The position numbers and the translations under genes are program-made. A stretch of DNA of 64,000 nt. Source: Salirhabdus salicampi. Lineage in GTDB: Bacteria > Bacillota > Bacilli > Bacillales > Alkalibacillaceae. This document shows positions 27,185 to 35,313 of this stretch, piece by piece (position 1 is the first letter of the stretch; every line of letters starts with the position of its first letter). The notes below the pieces were generated by a model. That model did no database searches. It was not told the origin of the DNA and saw only the letters and a program-made list of their open reading frames with translations. The stretch is taken from assembly GCF_024259515.1 (NCBI RefSeq), contig NZ_JANBWE010000001.1:744001-808000 (forward strand), in the 5' to 3' direction.

Positions 27185-27619
27185 ATGAAAACCTTTAAAC
27201 TTGTCTCAATGGACTTGTTAGAAAAAATGGGGGACGAATTACATGTACGGCCAATTGAATTGCTTGACGGTTTAATTATTAACCGTGAAGATGATGGGAA
27301 CCAGTGGTTGGTAGAAGCGTACATGGACAAAAAATATTTTCGTATTTTTCGGGATTGCCAGGAAGACGATCGTGAAATCCTAATGCAAGTGAAAATTACG
27401 AAAAAGACAAACCCTCCAGCAACGGTCTTAACAAGGGTAGTGTCTCTTAACGATATTGGTGAACATATGAATGTCTTGTGTATTGGCAAATTAGTCGACA
27501 GAAAACAGGAACAAGTTGAACAAATGTTACAAGAGTTAATCGAAGAAGGTTATCAAGGTGAAGAATTATTGGAAATGTTTAAAAAACGTAACAAAAAAGC
27601 ACAAGGAACGTCATCCTAA
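27185..27619 (+). CDS. ywpF: YwpF-like protein
   Basis: 144 residues from the ATG at 27185 behind TGGAGGATG. The opening MKTFKLVSMDLLE and the WLVEAYMDKKYFRIF strand match B. subtilis YwpF as I remember it. Soluble, beta-rich N-terminal two thirds and a charged helical tail (EQVEQMLQELIEEG). Function is not established. It stands alone, with a GC-rich hairpin after the stop. Confidence 0.8.
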   Translation: MKTFKLVSMDLLEKMGDELHVRPIELLDGLIINREDDGNQWLVEAYMDKKYFRIFRDCQEDDREILMQVKITKKTNPPATVLTRVVSLNDIGEHMNVLCIGKLVDRKQEQVEQMLQELIEEGYQGEELLEMFKKRNKKAQGTSS

Positions 27620-27622
27620 TAA

Positions 27623-27645
27623 TTCCCGCCATAAAGGCGGGTTCA
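27623..27645 (+). terminator. Hairpin after ywpF
   Basis: A 6-bp CCCGCC/GGCGGG stem with an ATAAA loop and a poor T tail (TTCATATTT); a weak terminator. Confidence 0.55.
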
Positions 27646-27756
27646 TATTTCGGGAGGAAATTCCAATAATATACAGAAATAGATAAATTATTGTATACAC
27701 TATAGAAGAAGTTATGAATAATAGCAGGATTTTTGATATTAAGGGAGAAAAAGATT

Positions 27757-29121
27757 ATGTATAAACAGGCACGGCTATCAAGTTGGCTTCAACAACGAAC
27801 ACCTTTTCAAACAATCGCACTGTTCTATGCAGGGGCAGTAACATTAGCGGTTTTGTTATTGAGTTTACCGATAGGGCATCGACCCGACGCCGAGTTTACG
27901 ATGTTAGATATTATATTTACGTCGGTTAGTGCAGTAAGTGTAACCGGTCTATCAACCATTTCGATTGTTGATACGTTTAATGAAATTGGGGTATTCTTTT
28001 TAGCATTTGTCCTGCAATTCGGTGGAATTGGTATTATGACCTTAGGGACGTTTATATGGCTATTAATTGGAAAGAAAATTGGGTTAAAAGAACGTCAGCT
28101 TATTATGGCAGACCAAAACCAAACATCATTCCAAGGCGTTGTGAAATTAATTAAAGGAATTCTTTCTTTAGTTTTACTAATTGAATTATTAGGGTTTCTC
28201 ATTTTAAGTACGTACTTTTTACGCTATTTTCCTACTTGGCAGGAAGCTTTTTACCAAGGGTTCTTCGCATCTGTAAGTGCGACGACAAATGCAGGATTTG
28301 ACATTACTGGTCAATCATTAATCCCATTTAGCAATGATTATTTTGTTCAATTTATTCACATTCTTTTGATTATTTTAGGAGCTATTGGCTTTCCTGTTTT
28401 AATTGAAGTGAAACAATACCTATTCTCATCTGTAGAAGATCGGAAATTTATGCGTTTCTCTTTATTTACGAAAGTAACCACTTTTACATATTTCGTTCTC
28501 GTAATTGTTGGCTTTGTTTTACTACTCGTTATGGAGTGGAATCATTTTTATGCTGATAAAACATGGCATGAAAAAGTTTTTTATAGCCTTTTTCAGTCGA
28601 CAACCTCCAGAAGTGGAGGATTATCGACAATGGATGTAAGTCTTTATACGGAGCAATCACAACTCGTTCTCACGGCATTAATGTTTATTGGAGGGTCACC
28701 TAGTAGTGTAGGTGGAGGAATTCGTACAACAACCTTCGCGTTAGTAATTATTTTTATATTGACCTTCGCCAGAGGGAGTCAAAATGTTTCCGTGTTTAGA
28801 AGGGAAATTCATCATGAAGATTTATTTAGGGCGGTTGTAGTAACGTTAATGGCGATTATCACGTATTTCATTGCTGTCGTGTTACTATCAATTGTCGAAG
28901 AATTTTCTCTTATTTCTATTATGTTTGAGGTTGCATCAGCCTTTGGAACTTGTGGACTTTCCATGGGTATTACACCAGAGTTAACGACATTATCAAAGAT
29001 AATTTTAATGATGTTAATGTTTATCGGACGAATTGGAATTTTAACCTTTTTGTTTACATTTAAGAACGAGAGGACAAAGGGTACCTATCACTATCCGAAA
29101 GAAAAAATCATTATCGGTTAA
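27757..29121 (+). CDS. Ktr/Trk-type potassium transporter, membrane subunit (KtrB-like)
   Basis: 454 residues from the ATG at 27757 (AAGGGAG upstream). About 8-10 membrane segments contain four pore-loop repeats with a central Gly: SVTGLST, TTNAGFD, TSRSGGLST and GTCGLS. The size and opening (TPFQTIALFYAG) match KtrB/KtrD, which takes up K+ with a KtrA/C RCK subunit. No RCK gene is adjacent. Expected roles are potassium and osmotic homeostasis. The next gene, a c-di-GMP protein, starts 27 bases on. Confidence 0.92.
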   Translation: MYKQARLSSWLQQRTPFQTIALFYAGAVTLAVLLLSLPIGHRPDAEFTMLDIIFTSVSAVSVTGLSTISIVDTFNEIGVFFLAFVLQFGGIGIMTLGTFIWLLIGKKIGLKERQLIMADQNQTSFQGVVKLIKGILSLVLLIELLGFLILSTYFLRYFPTWQEAFYQGFFASVSATTNAGFDITGQSLIPFSNDYFVQFIHILLIILGAIGFPVLIEVKQYLFSSVEDRKFMRFSLFTKVTTFTYFVLVIVGFVLLLVMEWNHFYADKTWHEKVFYSLFQSTTSRSGGLSTMDVSLYTEQSQLVLTALMFIGGSPSSVGGGIRTTTFALVIIFILTFARGSQNVSVFRREIHHEDLFRAVVVTLMAIITYFIAVVLLSIVEEFSLISIMFEVASAFGTCGLSMGITPELTTLSKIILMMLMFIGRIGILTFLFTFKNERTKGTYHYPKEKIIIG

Positions 29122-29148
29122 ACTCGCAACCGCCTAGGGGGATAAAAT

Positions 29149-31113
29149 ATGGCTCATGATGCAAGTGAATCAAGCAATCATCTTCCAGTACCAAAATGGT
29201 TTCTAGACGAAATAACAGACCCAATTTTGTTCATAAATTTGCATGGTACGGTTGTTTATGCGAATGATCAGGCTTGTTACTTGCTAAATATTAAGTCAGA
29301 TGGAACAGATACAATTGCACATTTAATTGATATGAAAGCGGTCGAAAAGAGAGAGAGCACTAGTTTTTTTATGAATAAACAACATGACAAAAATGCACTG
29401 TTACAAGTGAAAAGTATTAAAGCAGGTCATCTGTATTGCTTATTTTTGCAGCCTTTAAATGAAGAAAAAGATCATTTGTACCGCACGTTAAATCAACTTA
29501 TGAGTGATACTGATGAAGGCATGGTAATTCATGATAACGGCCAAATTATTGATTGTGATCGTTCTTTTGCCAACATGTTCGGATATAGCCGTGAGCTTTT
29601 AGTAAAAAAGCAAATACATGATATTATTCATTCAAAGCATTATATTGAATTGAACCCGGATCAACATGAGAATCGTCCATATATTGGGAAAGGGAGAAAG
29701 TGTAATGGAGAAACCATCTACTTAGAAATTTCTCCTCAACCGTTCCCGTTTGAGGATAAGATGCTGTCGATTATTGTGGTACGGGATGTAACAGAGCGTA
29801 TCATTAACGAACAACATATTGAATTTATGGCTTATTATGATGAATTAACCGATTTACCGAATCGAAACTTCTTTCATAAAACATTGTCAGAAGCGATGTC
29901 AGAATGTAAAGAAGAGCATGGTAAATTAGCCGTTCATTTTATGGATATTGATTATTTTAAACAAATTAATGATACACTAGGTTATCAATTTGGTGATCAA
30001 CTACTTAAAGCATGTGCAAACCGACTAAAAGGGCTGCTTGATAGCAACAACTTTATTGCGAGGATGAGTGGAGACGAATTTCTTATATTGCAACGTAATA
30101 TTACTACGGAAGAAGATGCAGAGCACTTTGCGGAAAACATAATTGCAGCTTTCCAAGAGCCAATTCGGGTAGAAGGGTTTGAACTTTACACATCCGTTAG
30201 TATCGGAATTAGTTTGTTTCCTGAAAACGGGTCAACGCCAAATGATTTAATTAAACATGCCGATTCGGCTATGTATGTAATTAAAGAAAAACAACGCAAT
30301 CATTATAAATTGTTTGAGTCTTCCATTACCGAAAACTTTAAAGAAATGTTAACAATTGAAAATGAATTGCACAAAGCCATTAAGGAAAAGCAATTTTCCC
30401 TTCATTACCAACCTCAAATCGATATAAAACAAAAAAAGTTAATCGGTTTTGAAGCGTTGTTAAGGTGGAATCATCCGAAAAAAGGAAACATTTCACCAAA
30501 TATATTTATCCCATTAGCCGAAAAGACAGGTTTGATCAAGGAACTTGGTGAATGGGTGGTTGAAGAAGCATGCAGACAGAATAAAAAATGGCAAGATAAA
30601 GGTTATCCACCGGTGAAAGTTAGTGTGAATATGTCTGTGAAGCAATTTCTCCAAAAAAACCTGGTGGAGAAGGTTGGAAATATCTTAGAAAAAACAAATT
30701 TAGAACCAAAGTATTTAGAAATGGAAATTACGGAAAGTATGGCGATGGCCAATGAGGAATATATTTTGGAGACGCTAAGCGGTTTACATAAACTGGGCAT
30801 TCAAGTTTCCATTGATGACTTTGGAACAGGGTACTCATCGTTGAAATATATAAGTCAGTTTCCACTATGTAAATTAAAAATTGATCAATTATTTATTCGT
30901 GAAGGACGGGGACAAAATGAAGCAATCGTTAAGTGGATTATCAATATGTCTCACTCTTTAAATATGAAAGTTGTTGCTGAAGGTGTAGAAACAAAAGAAC
31001 AGTTAGAGTTTTTAAAAAACGAAAAGTGCGATGAAATGCAAGGATTTTATTTTAGTAAACCTGTCTGTGCTACGAAAGCAGAATCCTTTTTTTCGAGAAA
31101 ATATGCCATATAA
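29149..31113 (+). CDS. PAS-GGDEF-EAL protein (c-di-GMP turnover)
   Basis: 654 residues, soluble. Two PAS-like domains (about 12-105 and 112-225) are followed by a GGDEF domain (about 230-390) whose signature reads SGDEF, then a full EAL domain (about 395-650). The EAL residues look complete: EALLRW, SVNMSVKQF, EITES, DDFGTGYSSLKY, KIDQLF and VAEGVET. It therefore probably degrades c-di-GMP. SGDEF variants may retain cyclase activity or only bind GTP. The ribosome binding site TAGGGGG lies upstream and a strong terminator follows. Confidence 0.92.
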   Translation: MAHDASESSNHLPVPKWFLDEITDPILFINLHGTVVYANDQACYLLNIKSDGTDTIAHLIDMKAVEKRESTSFFMNKQHDKNALLQVKSIKAGHLYCLFLQPLNEEKDHLYRTLNQLMSDTDEGMVIHDNGQIIDCDRSFANMFGYSRELLVKKQIHDIIHSKHYIELNPDQHENRPYIGKGRKCNGETIYLEISPQPFPFEDKMLSIIVVRDVTERIINEQHIEFMAYYDELTDLPNRNFFHKTLSEAMSECKEEHGKLAVHFMDIDYFKQINDTLGYQFGDQLLKACANRLKGLLDSNNFIARMSGDEFLILQRNITTEEDAEHFAENIIAAFQEPIRVEGFELYTSVSIGISLFPENGSTPNDLIKHADSAMYVIKEKQRNHYKLFESSITENFKEMLTIENELHKAIKEKQFSLHYQPQIDIKQKKLIGFEALLRWNHPKKGNISPNIFIPLAEKTGLIKELGEWVVEEACRQNKKWQDKGYPPVKVSVNMSVKQFLQKNLVEKVGNILEKTNLEPKYLEMEITESMAMANEEYILETLSGLHKLGIQVSIDDFGTGYSSLKYISQFPLCKLKIDQLFIREGRGQNEAIVKWIINMSHSLNMKVVAEGVETKEQLEFLKNEKCDEMQGFYFSKPVCATKAESFFSRKYAI

Positions 31114-31116
31114 GCA

Positions 31117-31162
31117 AAAAAACGCCTCTTGCCGCAAAAAGCAAGGGGCGTTTTTTTATTAT
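31117..31162. terminator. Bidirectional terminator
   Basis: A 14-bp stem AAAACGCCTCTTGC with GCAAGGGGCGTTTT and T-runs on both strands, between the GGDEF-EAL gene and the convergent YjcZ-type gene. Confidence 0.9.
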
Positions 31163-31189
31163 TGGAGGCTGTATACGATAGCGGGAATA

Positions 31190-31324
31190 TTAGTTGTAAT
31201 AAGCTGCACCAACAATAATCAACAGGATAAACAATACGACAATTAAGGCAAATCCGTTTCCATAACCGCCGTATCCATAACCGTAACCACAAGCATTGTA
31301 TCCACCATAACTTCCGAAGTGCAT
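31190..31324 (-). CDS. YjcZ-family sporulation peptide
   Basis: 44 codons on the minus strand. A Gly/Tyr-rich head ([20 protein letters not shown]) is followed by one hydrophobic helix ([20 protein letters not shown]). This is the signature of the small YjcZ/sporulation membrane proteins. GGAGGTGAA sits nine bases upstream of the ATG. A sigma-K-like promoter lies at 31358-31385. It opens the spore-surface island. Confidence 0.88.
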   Translation of the reverse strand: MHFGSYGGYNACGYGYGYGGYGNGFALIVVLFILLIIVGAAYYN

Positions 31325-31357
31325 TATTTATTCACCTCCGTAGGGATTTTACACTCA

Positions 31358-31385
31358 TATCCTATGGCATTTTCTCCATATGTGT
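31358..31385 (-). promoter_or_regulatory. Sigma-K-like promoter for the YjcZ-type gene
   Basis: On the minus strand, AC, a 17-base spacer and CATAGGATA fit the AC-16/17-CATAnnnTA consensus for mother-cell sigma-K. The -10 box is ~35 bases before the start codon. Confidence 0.55.
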
Positions 31386-31528
31386 ATGGACGTATACCCA
31401 GATTATCGAAAAAAGTTATGTTGTTATTCGTGATTATTGGCATAATTTTCTTATTCTATAGTAAGTGCACATTCTATTTTTTATAAAACACATATGGTGG
31501 AGTAGAAAGTAGAAAGGAGGGTAACAGA

Positions 31529-31813
31529 ATGAGTGGTCCTAATGGTGGTACAGGAAATGGTGGTTTCTTAAGCCCTGAAGCTTTAGCGGAAGCGATTGCA
31601 GTCGCAATCCAAAGAGTAAGACAAAAACAAAATCAAGAAAACTTCCAAATAACTGATCCAGACCAAAAAATGAAAGTAGAAATGAAAAACGGAAACGCAT
31701 ATCTAGAAAACAGTGGAAACGCTAAAGTTGAAACAGAATTTGAATCCGAAATTGCAAATGCGCTTGCTGGTGTCTTAGCTGACGCAAATGCAAATACAGG
31801 TCGTCAATCTTAA
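31529..31813 (+). CDS. Spore-island protein with NGN/SGN motif (94 residues)
   Basis: Gly/Asn-rich start (SGPNGGTGNGG), an Ala-rich helix (PEALAEAIAVAIQRVRQKQ), then a strand region NGNAYLENSGNAKVETE and an Ala-rich tail. The NGN-x-NSGN pattern recurs in the next two genes. The layout recalls the CotX/CotV domain (alternating short beta repeats and a small-residue helix), so a coat or outer spore-layer role is likely, but I cannot assign a family. AGGAGGG lies before the ATG. Confidence 0.75.
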   Translation: MSGPNGGTGNGGFLSPEALAEAIAVAIQRVRQKQNQENFQITDPDQKMKVEMKNGNAYLENSGNAKVETEFESEIANALAGVLADANANTGRQS

Positions 31814-31885
31814 TCTCATTAGGGGGAACGTGAATACACGTTTCCCTATTATATACATACGTAAGTATGAAAGGAGGGTGAAGAA

Positions 31886-32221
31886 GTGAAAGAAGATCAA
31901 ATAAAGGCATATATTGACCAACTAATTGAAGATAGAGTGAGAGAATATGTAGATCAAATGCTAGGTCCGATTACGAACGATTTACGGAATGAAAACGGAA
32001 ATTCAACAGTGAAGCAGAGTGGAAATGGTATTGTCTATGTTGATAATACAGGAATTGCGTATGCCCTCGTTCTTTTCTTTCAATATATGATCGGTGATAA
32101 AATGAAAACAAACTTGGATGCAGAAACGTTAATGACAAGGTTAGAAAAACAAATGGAAGACAATCGAAATATGTTTGAAGGGTTGATAAAATCCCTCCAA
32201 AACGGGGAAAAGGAAGATTGA
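31886..32221 (+). CDS. Spore-island protein with NGN/SGN motif (111 residues)
   Basis: Starts at a GTG (31886) behind AAGGAGGG. A charged N-terminal helix (KEDQIKAYIDQLIEDRVREY) is followed by NGNSTVKQSGNGIVYVDNTG, matching the pattern in the preceding gene, then a hydrophobic stretch IAYALVLFFQYMIG and a coiled tail. Likely a companion coat/exosporium protein in a two-gene transcript. No catalytic motif. Confidence 0.75.
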   Translation: MKEDQIKAYIDQLIEDRVREYVDQMLGPITNDLRNENGNSTVKQSGNGIVYVDNTGIAYALVLFFQYMIGDKMKTNLDAETLMTRLEKQMEDNRNMFEGLIKSLQNGEKED

Positions 32222-32243
32222 TGAAATTTTTTATATCATAATG

Positions 32244-32276
32244 AAAAAAAGCGCATGGGAAACCAAGCGCTTTTAC
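32244..32276. terminator. Bidirectional terminator
   Basis: An 8-bp stem AAAAGCGC with GCGCTTTT and a 12-base loop between convergent genes; eight T follow on the minus strand. Confidence 0.75.
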
Positions 32277-32665
32277 GTTGACATATAACTATTGCCGCTA
32301 TTAACTATACTTGCATTCCCGTTTTGACTTCGTAACTTGTTTATTCTCTTTGAAAATTTTCCTTTTTGCTCATGGATGTTACTTGATTTCGTTAATACAG
32401 GTTGGGATGGAGTTCCTACTTTGTGAGAAGTTGCATTTGATTCAGTCGGTTTGCTATCTACTCGAACAGGTGCTTTTGATTCATTGGGAGAGCATTCTTT
32501 GTGTTTAGATGTTTTTGGTTCCATAGGAGGACTTTCCTTTTGAGGGGAAGGTACGTTGGAGGATTTTTCTTTAGCTATATTCTTCGGTTTCATATCCCTA
32601 GCTGAACTATATCGTTTTGTAGTTATCGCCTTTACATCCTGAACGTGGAAACATATTTTTTCCAT
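32273..32665 (-). CDS. Low-complexity Ser/Pro/Lys-rich spore-island protein with NGN/SGN tail
   Basis: 130 residues. After MEKICFHVQDVKAITT the middle is a disordered S/T/P/K-rich stretch (residues ~20-100), then a basic segment and the C-terminus NGNASIVNSGNSYMST, sharing the NGN..NSGN signature with the two plus-strand genes nearby. The ATG has AAAGGA ten bases upstream but lies inside the preceding minus-strand frame (59-base overlap). Such basic disordered proteins are common in spore coats (CotG-like behaviour), an inference. Confidence 0.65.
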   Translation of the reverse strand: MEKICFHVQDVKAITTKRYSSARDMKPKNIAKEKSSNVPSPQKESPPMEPKTSKHKECSPNESKAPVRVDSKPTESNATSHKVGTPSQPVLTKSSNIHEQKGKFSKRINKLRSQNGNASIVNSGNSYMST

Positions 32666-32801
32666 AATTCGTGTGTCCTTTTAGGATAGTCTCTCCCAAT
32701 TGCCATAACTTTTTACAATAAATCTGCTCTCCGTTTTGAAGAGTAACATAAACACGTCTTCTTGGCTTTTTCAGTAGACGTGATTCTTTGTGTTTCCACA
32801 C
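32607..32801 (-). CDS. Small basic protein overlapping the low-complexity coat-like gene
   Basis: 64 residues from a GTG at 32801 with AAAGGAGGG eight bases upstream, a very good ribosome binding site. Strongly basic (KKPRRRVYVTLQNGEQIYC). It has no recognised family. Its 3' end overlaps the next minus-strand gene in another frame, so the two may be translationally coupled, or one original gene may have been split by a frameshift. Confidence 0.55.
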   Translation of the reverse strand: MWKHKESRLLKKPRRRVYVTLQNGEQIYCKKLWQLGETILKGHTNYGKNMFPRSGCKGDNYKTI

Positions 32802-32819
32802 GGCAATCCCTCCTTTCTA

Positions 32820-33224
32820 TTAATGTTCAAGGACACGAAAAGATTCAGCTACTTTTTTCGCGAATGTAATGGGATCATCGTCAGTAGATTGGAAATGTAA
32901 ATACATTGCGCGAGGCTCTTCAAACAACCAATGGTTGTGTAATGCTGTAACGGTAATGTCTCTTCTTTTTAATTCCCGTAAAAGTGGGTTCACTTCACGC
33001 TGTAATACTACCGTTTCACCTAAGTTTAAAAATGTGCGTCCTTTTCGTTCGAACGAGAATAGTTGTGGAACAACGAGTGGAGAACGAGTTGGAATCCCCT
33101 CAATTGTAAAACGTAAATTACGTGAACGTTCTACTACACACACTCCATTTTCCGTTACACTACCTTGACCGTCTAATATTCTAGCAAAACGGCGACATAA
33201 ACGTTTCATATCATTCCATTCCAC
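32820..33224 (-). CDS. DUF1259 family protein
   Basis: 134 residues. The end region ITVTALHNHWLFEEPRAMYLHF, followed by DDPITFAKKVAESF, is the hallmark of DUF1259 (LpqO/LppY-like), normally present as two repeats in larger secreted proteins; here there is a single copy without signal peptide. Its His-x-His and acidic residues could bind a metal. It lies in the spore-surface island between a coat-like gene and two membrane protein genes on the same strand. Confidence 0.8.
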   Translation of the reverse strand: MEWNDMKRLCRRFARILDGQGSVTENGVCVVERSRNLRFTIEGIPTRSPLVVPQLFSFERKGRTFLNLGETVVLQREVNPLLRELKRRDITVTALHNHWLFEEPRAMYLHFQSTDDDPITFAKKVAESFRVLEH

Positions 33225-33308
33225 TATAGAATTCCCTCCTTTTCTATTTACAATAGTTTATGATTCTATTTGATAAAGGAGTAAACGAATTCAACGGAAA
33301 AGCAAAAC

Positions 33309-33782
33309 TTATACTTTCATCGTATATGATATGAGGATGATTGTCATGAAGATTAAAAACGTTCCGAACATACTGAAATAAATCATGTTTTTCATAACTT
33401 CCTGAAGGTAAGATGATGGTAGACTGCATAATGTAGGATCTTGGATAACAGAACCAAGCATTGCTCCCATTGAACCGCCAATGGTCCCATGTGTGAAGCC
33501 AGTTACAACCGATTGAAATTTAACAAGGCATCCAAACGAGATTCCGATTAAAGCACCAATCAATACACCTATTACAACCACTGTAATAAAAGGAGCTAAC
33601 GTAATGAAGGATATGAGCATAGATAACATTGTACTAATGACGACTGTAACTGTCGCTGTAATCGTCATACCAAATCGGTCATCAAATAATTTTCGCTTTC
33701 GGTAGAAACTGCGAAATAATAGAAATGTTGAGATGACGTTTATGGTGAAAAGTAAAATGAATAAGACCTTCATTATGTTCAC
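33309..33782 (-). CDS. Multi-spanning membrane protein, spore island (paralogue 1)
   Basis: 157 residues with four or five membrane segments and a Gly-rich helix THGTIGGSMGAMLGSV around residue 98-113. It follows its paralogue (33787-34212) by four bases in the same direction. Both share FGMxxxx, the Gly-rich GxxxGxMGxM stretch and length with the protein at 9380-9856. Possibly a channel or a spore-membrane protein; no known domain. Confidence 0.75.
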   Translation of the reverse strand: MNIMKVLFILLFTINVISTFLLFRSFYRKRKLFDDRFGMTITATVTVVISTMLSMLISFITLAPFITVVVIGVLIGALIGISFGCLVKFQSVVTGFTHGTIGGSMGAMLGSVIQDPTLCSLPSSYLQEVMKNMIYFSMFGTFLIFMTIILISYTMKV

Positions 33783-33786
33783 CTCG

Positions 33787-34212
33787 TTAACTTGATTTAG
33801 CCGAAGAGAGAATAACGATTAGGGAGAGTATGAATACGGTCTCGATAAATATAATAAAGGATGTACTTGAATTGGCAGATGCACCAACCATAGGGGCCAT
33901 TATCCCCATCATTAAACCGTTTCCATACCCTGTTAGAAATGTTTGATAGTCAAATAGGGCACCAAACATTCCCCCTACAACAAAGCCGATAATTGTAGAG
34001 GCCATTGTGACTGGTACGAAATGTAATGGAAATTGATATATGAGAATAACCCCAGTAATAATCGAAACAAATCCTCCAGCAATGATGGATATATTCATAC
34101 CTAACTGAAACCCAATAAGTCGACGAATATGGAAAAGATATAAATAGACAAATGTTAAAAGAACAAAATTACCATAAAGTATTATTCCTAACGTTGAAAC
34201 CATTGAAAACAC
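33787..34212 (-). CDS. Multi-spanning membrane protein, spore island (paralogue 2)
   Basis: 141 residues, about four membrane segments, with LGMNISIIAGGFVSI, VGGMFGALFDYQTFLTG and GLMMGIMAPMVGAS. It resembles the adjacent downstream gene in size, motif order (xxGALFxYQTxLTGYxxG versus FGCLVKFQSVVTGFTHG) and topology, so the pair probably arose by tandem duplication. GAGGTGTTTT lies before the ATG. Confidence 0.75.
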   Translation of the reverse strand: MFSMVSTLGIILYGNFVLLTFVYLYLFHIRRLIGFQLGMNISIIAGGFVSIITGVILIYQFPLHFVPVTMASTIIGFVVGGMFGALFDYQTFLTGYGNGLMMGIMAPMVGASANSSTSFIIFIETVFILSLIVILSSAKSS

Positions 34213-34270
34213 CTCGTATTTATCTCCATATAATACAGTGTATGAAGGTGAAAAAGATTGGGTACTTTAC

Positions 34271-35116
34271 TTAGTCATCCTCAATGTAATACTCGATTGC
34301 TTTAATGGAATCAATTGGGATAATTCGATAGGTCATTTCCTTTTCGATAGTTACACAATCCATTGCGTCTTCTTGAGATGATTCCTCAAGATGAATATCT
34401 TCGTGACCATCTTTTATCTCCTTAGGTTGACTCATTTCCTTTCCGATAGATACATCCATTTTATCTTTTTGAAATGATTCCTCAGTATGAATTTCTTTGT
34501 GATCATCTTTTATCTCCCTGGGTTGACTCATTTCCTTTTTATTCTCAGAACTCGGAATATGGCCCAGTGGTTCATTGTTCGCTAATTGTGGTTTATCTAA
34601 GCTTTCGCTTATTTTCTCGACATCTTTGTAGTGCTTTTGTTTTCTCTTTTTTCGAACCTTTCCTTTAGGGAACCATGAACTAGTTAACAGTCGAGTAAAA
34701 GCTCTCGTTAACAAACTCACCTTAGTTGGAGATGGATTAATACTTGCTGCTTTTGTACGAGGTATTTGTTTTATCCGGTCTACGAGTTTTTTTTCAATTA
34801 AAAAACACTGTACTGCACATACAGAGGTAAGAGGAATGATTACGGGTGAATAACTGCGGTGAGATGGAAACGGAACTAATACGACGCAATTGTTTTTTTG
34901 ATCGAAATGTTTTAATTGTAACAGCTTCGTTCCTGCGAATTGATTTTCGTTATGATGAGTAATGTTCTCAAACGGTTGTAATTGTTTATTATACAAAATA
35001 AATGCAAGATCATATTTTTTCTTTTCAACTGGGAGTGTAGGAATTGGTTCTAATTTGTTTAAAGAATGTTGGTATAGTTCGGCGTCTTGGAATATTTCCC
35101 TAAATGTACAGTTCAT
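34271..35116 (-). CDS. CotB/DUF2642-like protein with disordered tail and internal repeat
   Basis: 281 residues. The N-terminal ~115 residues are beta-rich (YDLAFILYNKQLQPFENI, CVVLVPFPSH). A basic linker (KGKVRKKRKQKHYK) follows, then an acidic, repetitive segment where a ~33-residue unit built on EMSQPxEIKDxHxxIHxEES occurs twice. The end, RIIPIDSIKAIEYYIEDD, matches the FxIxPxDxIKxIE ending of the His-rich protein at 41725-42315. It is divergent from the mnx-type operon with a sigma-K-like -10 (35159-35167). Likely a spore surface protein. Confidence 0.7.
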   Translation of the reverse strand: MNCTFREIFQDAELYQHSLNKLEPIPTLPVEKKKYDLAFILYNKQLQPFENITHHNENQFAGTKLLQLKHFDQKNNCVVLVPFPSHRSYSPVIIPLTSVCAVQCFLIEKKLVDRIKQIPRTKAASINPSPTKVSLLTRAFTRLLTSSWFPKGKVRKKRKQKHYKDVEKISESLDKPQLANNEPLGHIPSSENKKEMSQPREIKDDHKEIHTEESFQKDKMDVSIGKEMSQPKEIKDGHEDIHLEESSQEDAMDCVTIEKEMTYRIIPIDSIKAIEYYIEDD

Positions 35117-35252
35117 GTTTCACACACCTTTCCCCACAAACGTTGCAATTTAATACAATAGTTTATGTAGAACTACATCGAATTGGCTAGACTTGTAGGA
35201 AGTCCTACTAAAAAAGGGCTAATGTGACATTATTCCTGTTGCCATTGTTTTA

Positions 35253-35279
35253 GCAAAGTTTATGAAAATACATAAATTA
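35253..35279 (+). promoter_or_regulatory. Sigma-K-like promoter of the mnx-type operon
   Basis: CATAAATTA at 35271-35279 fits the sigma-K -10 box CATAnnnTA; a GC rather than AC lies 16 bases upstream. It is 34 bases before the first gene of the rightward cluster. The mnx operon of Mn-oxidising Bacillus spores is known to be expressed in the mother cell late in sporulation. Confidence 0.45.
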
Positions 35280-35313
35280 TGAATATAGAAATTTTATAGA
35301 GGGAGGGGTGAAG

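Noticed and set aside
27643-27756. Leader before the potassium transporter considered as a c-di-AMP (ydaO) riboswitch
   Set aside because: The gap is too short and lacks the conserved core and a terminator.
32311-32508. 65-codon plus-strand frame MHSRFDFVTCLFSL
   Set aside because: Antisense of the low-complexity Ser/Pro/Lys gene. It has no ribosome binding site, although the hydrophobic look is suggestive.
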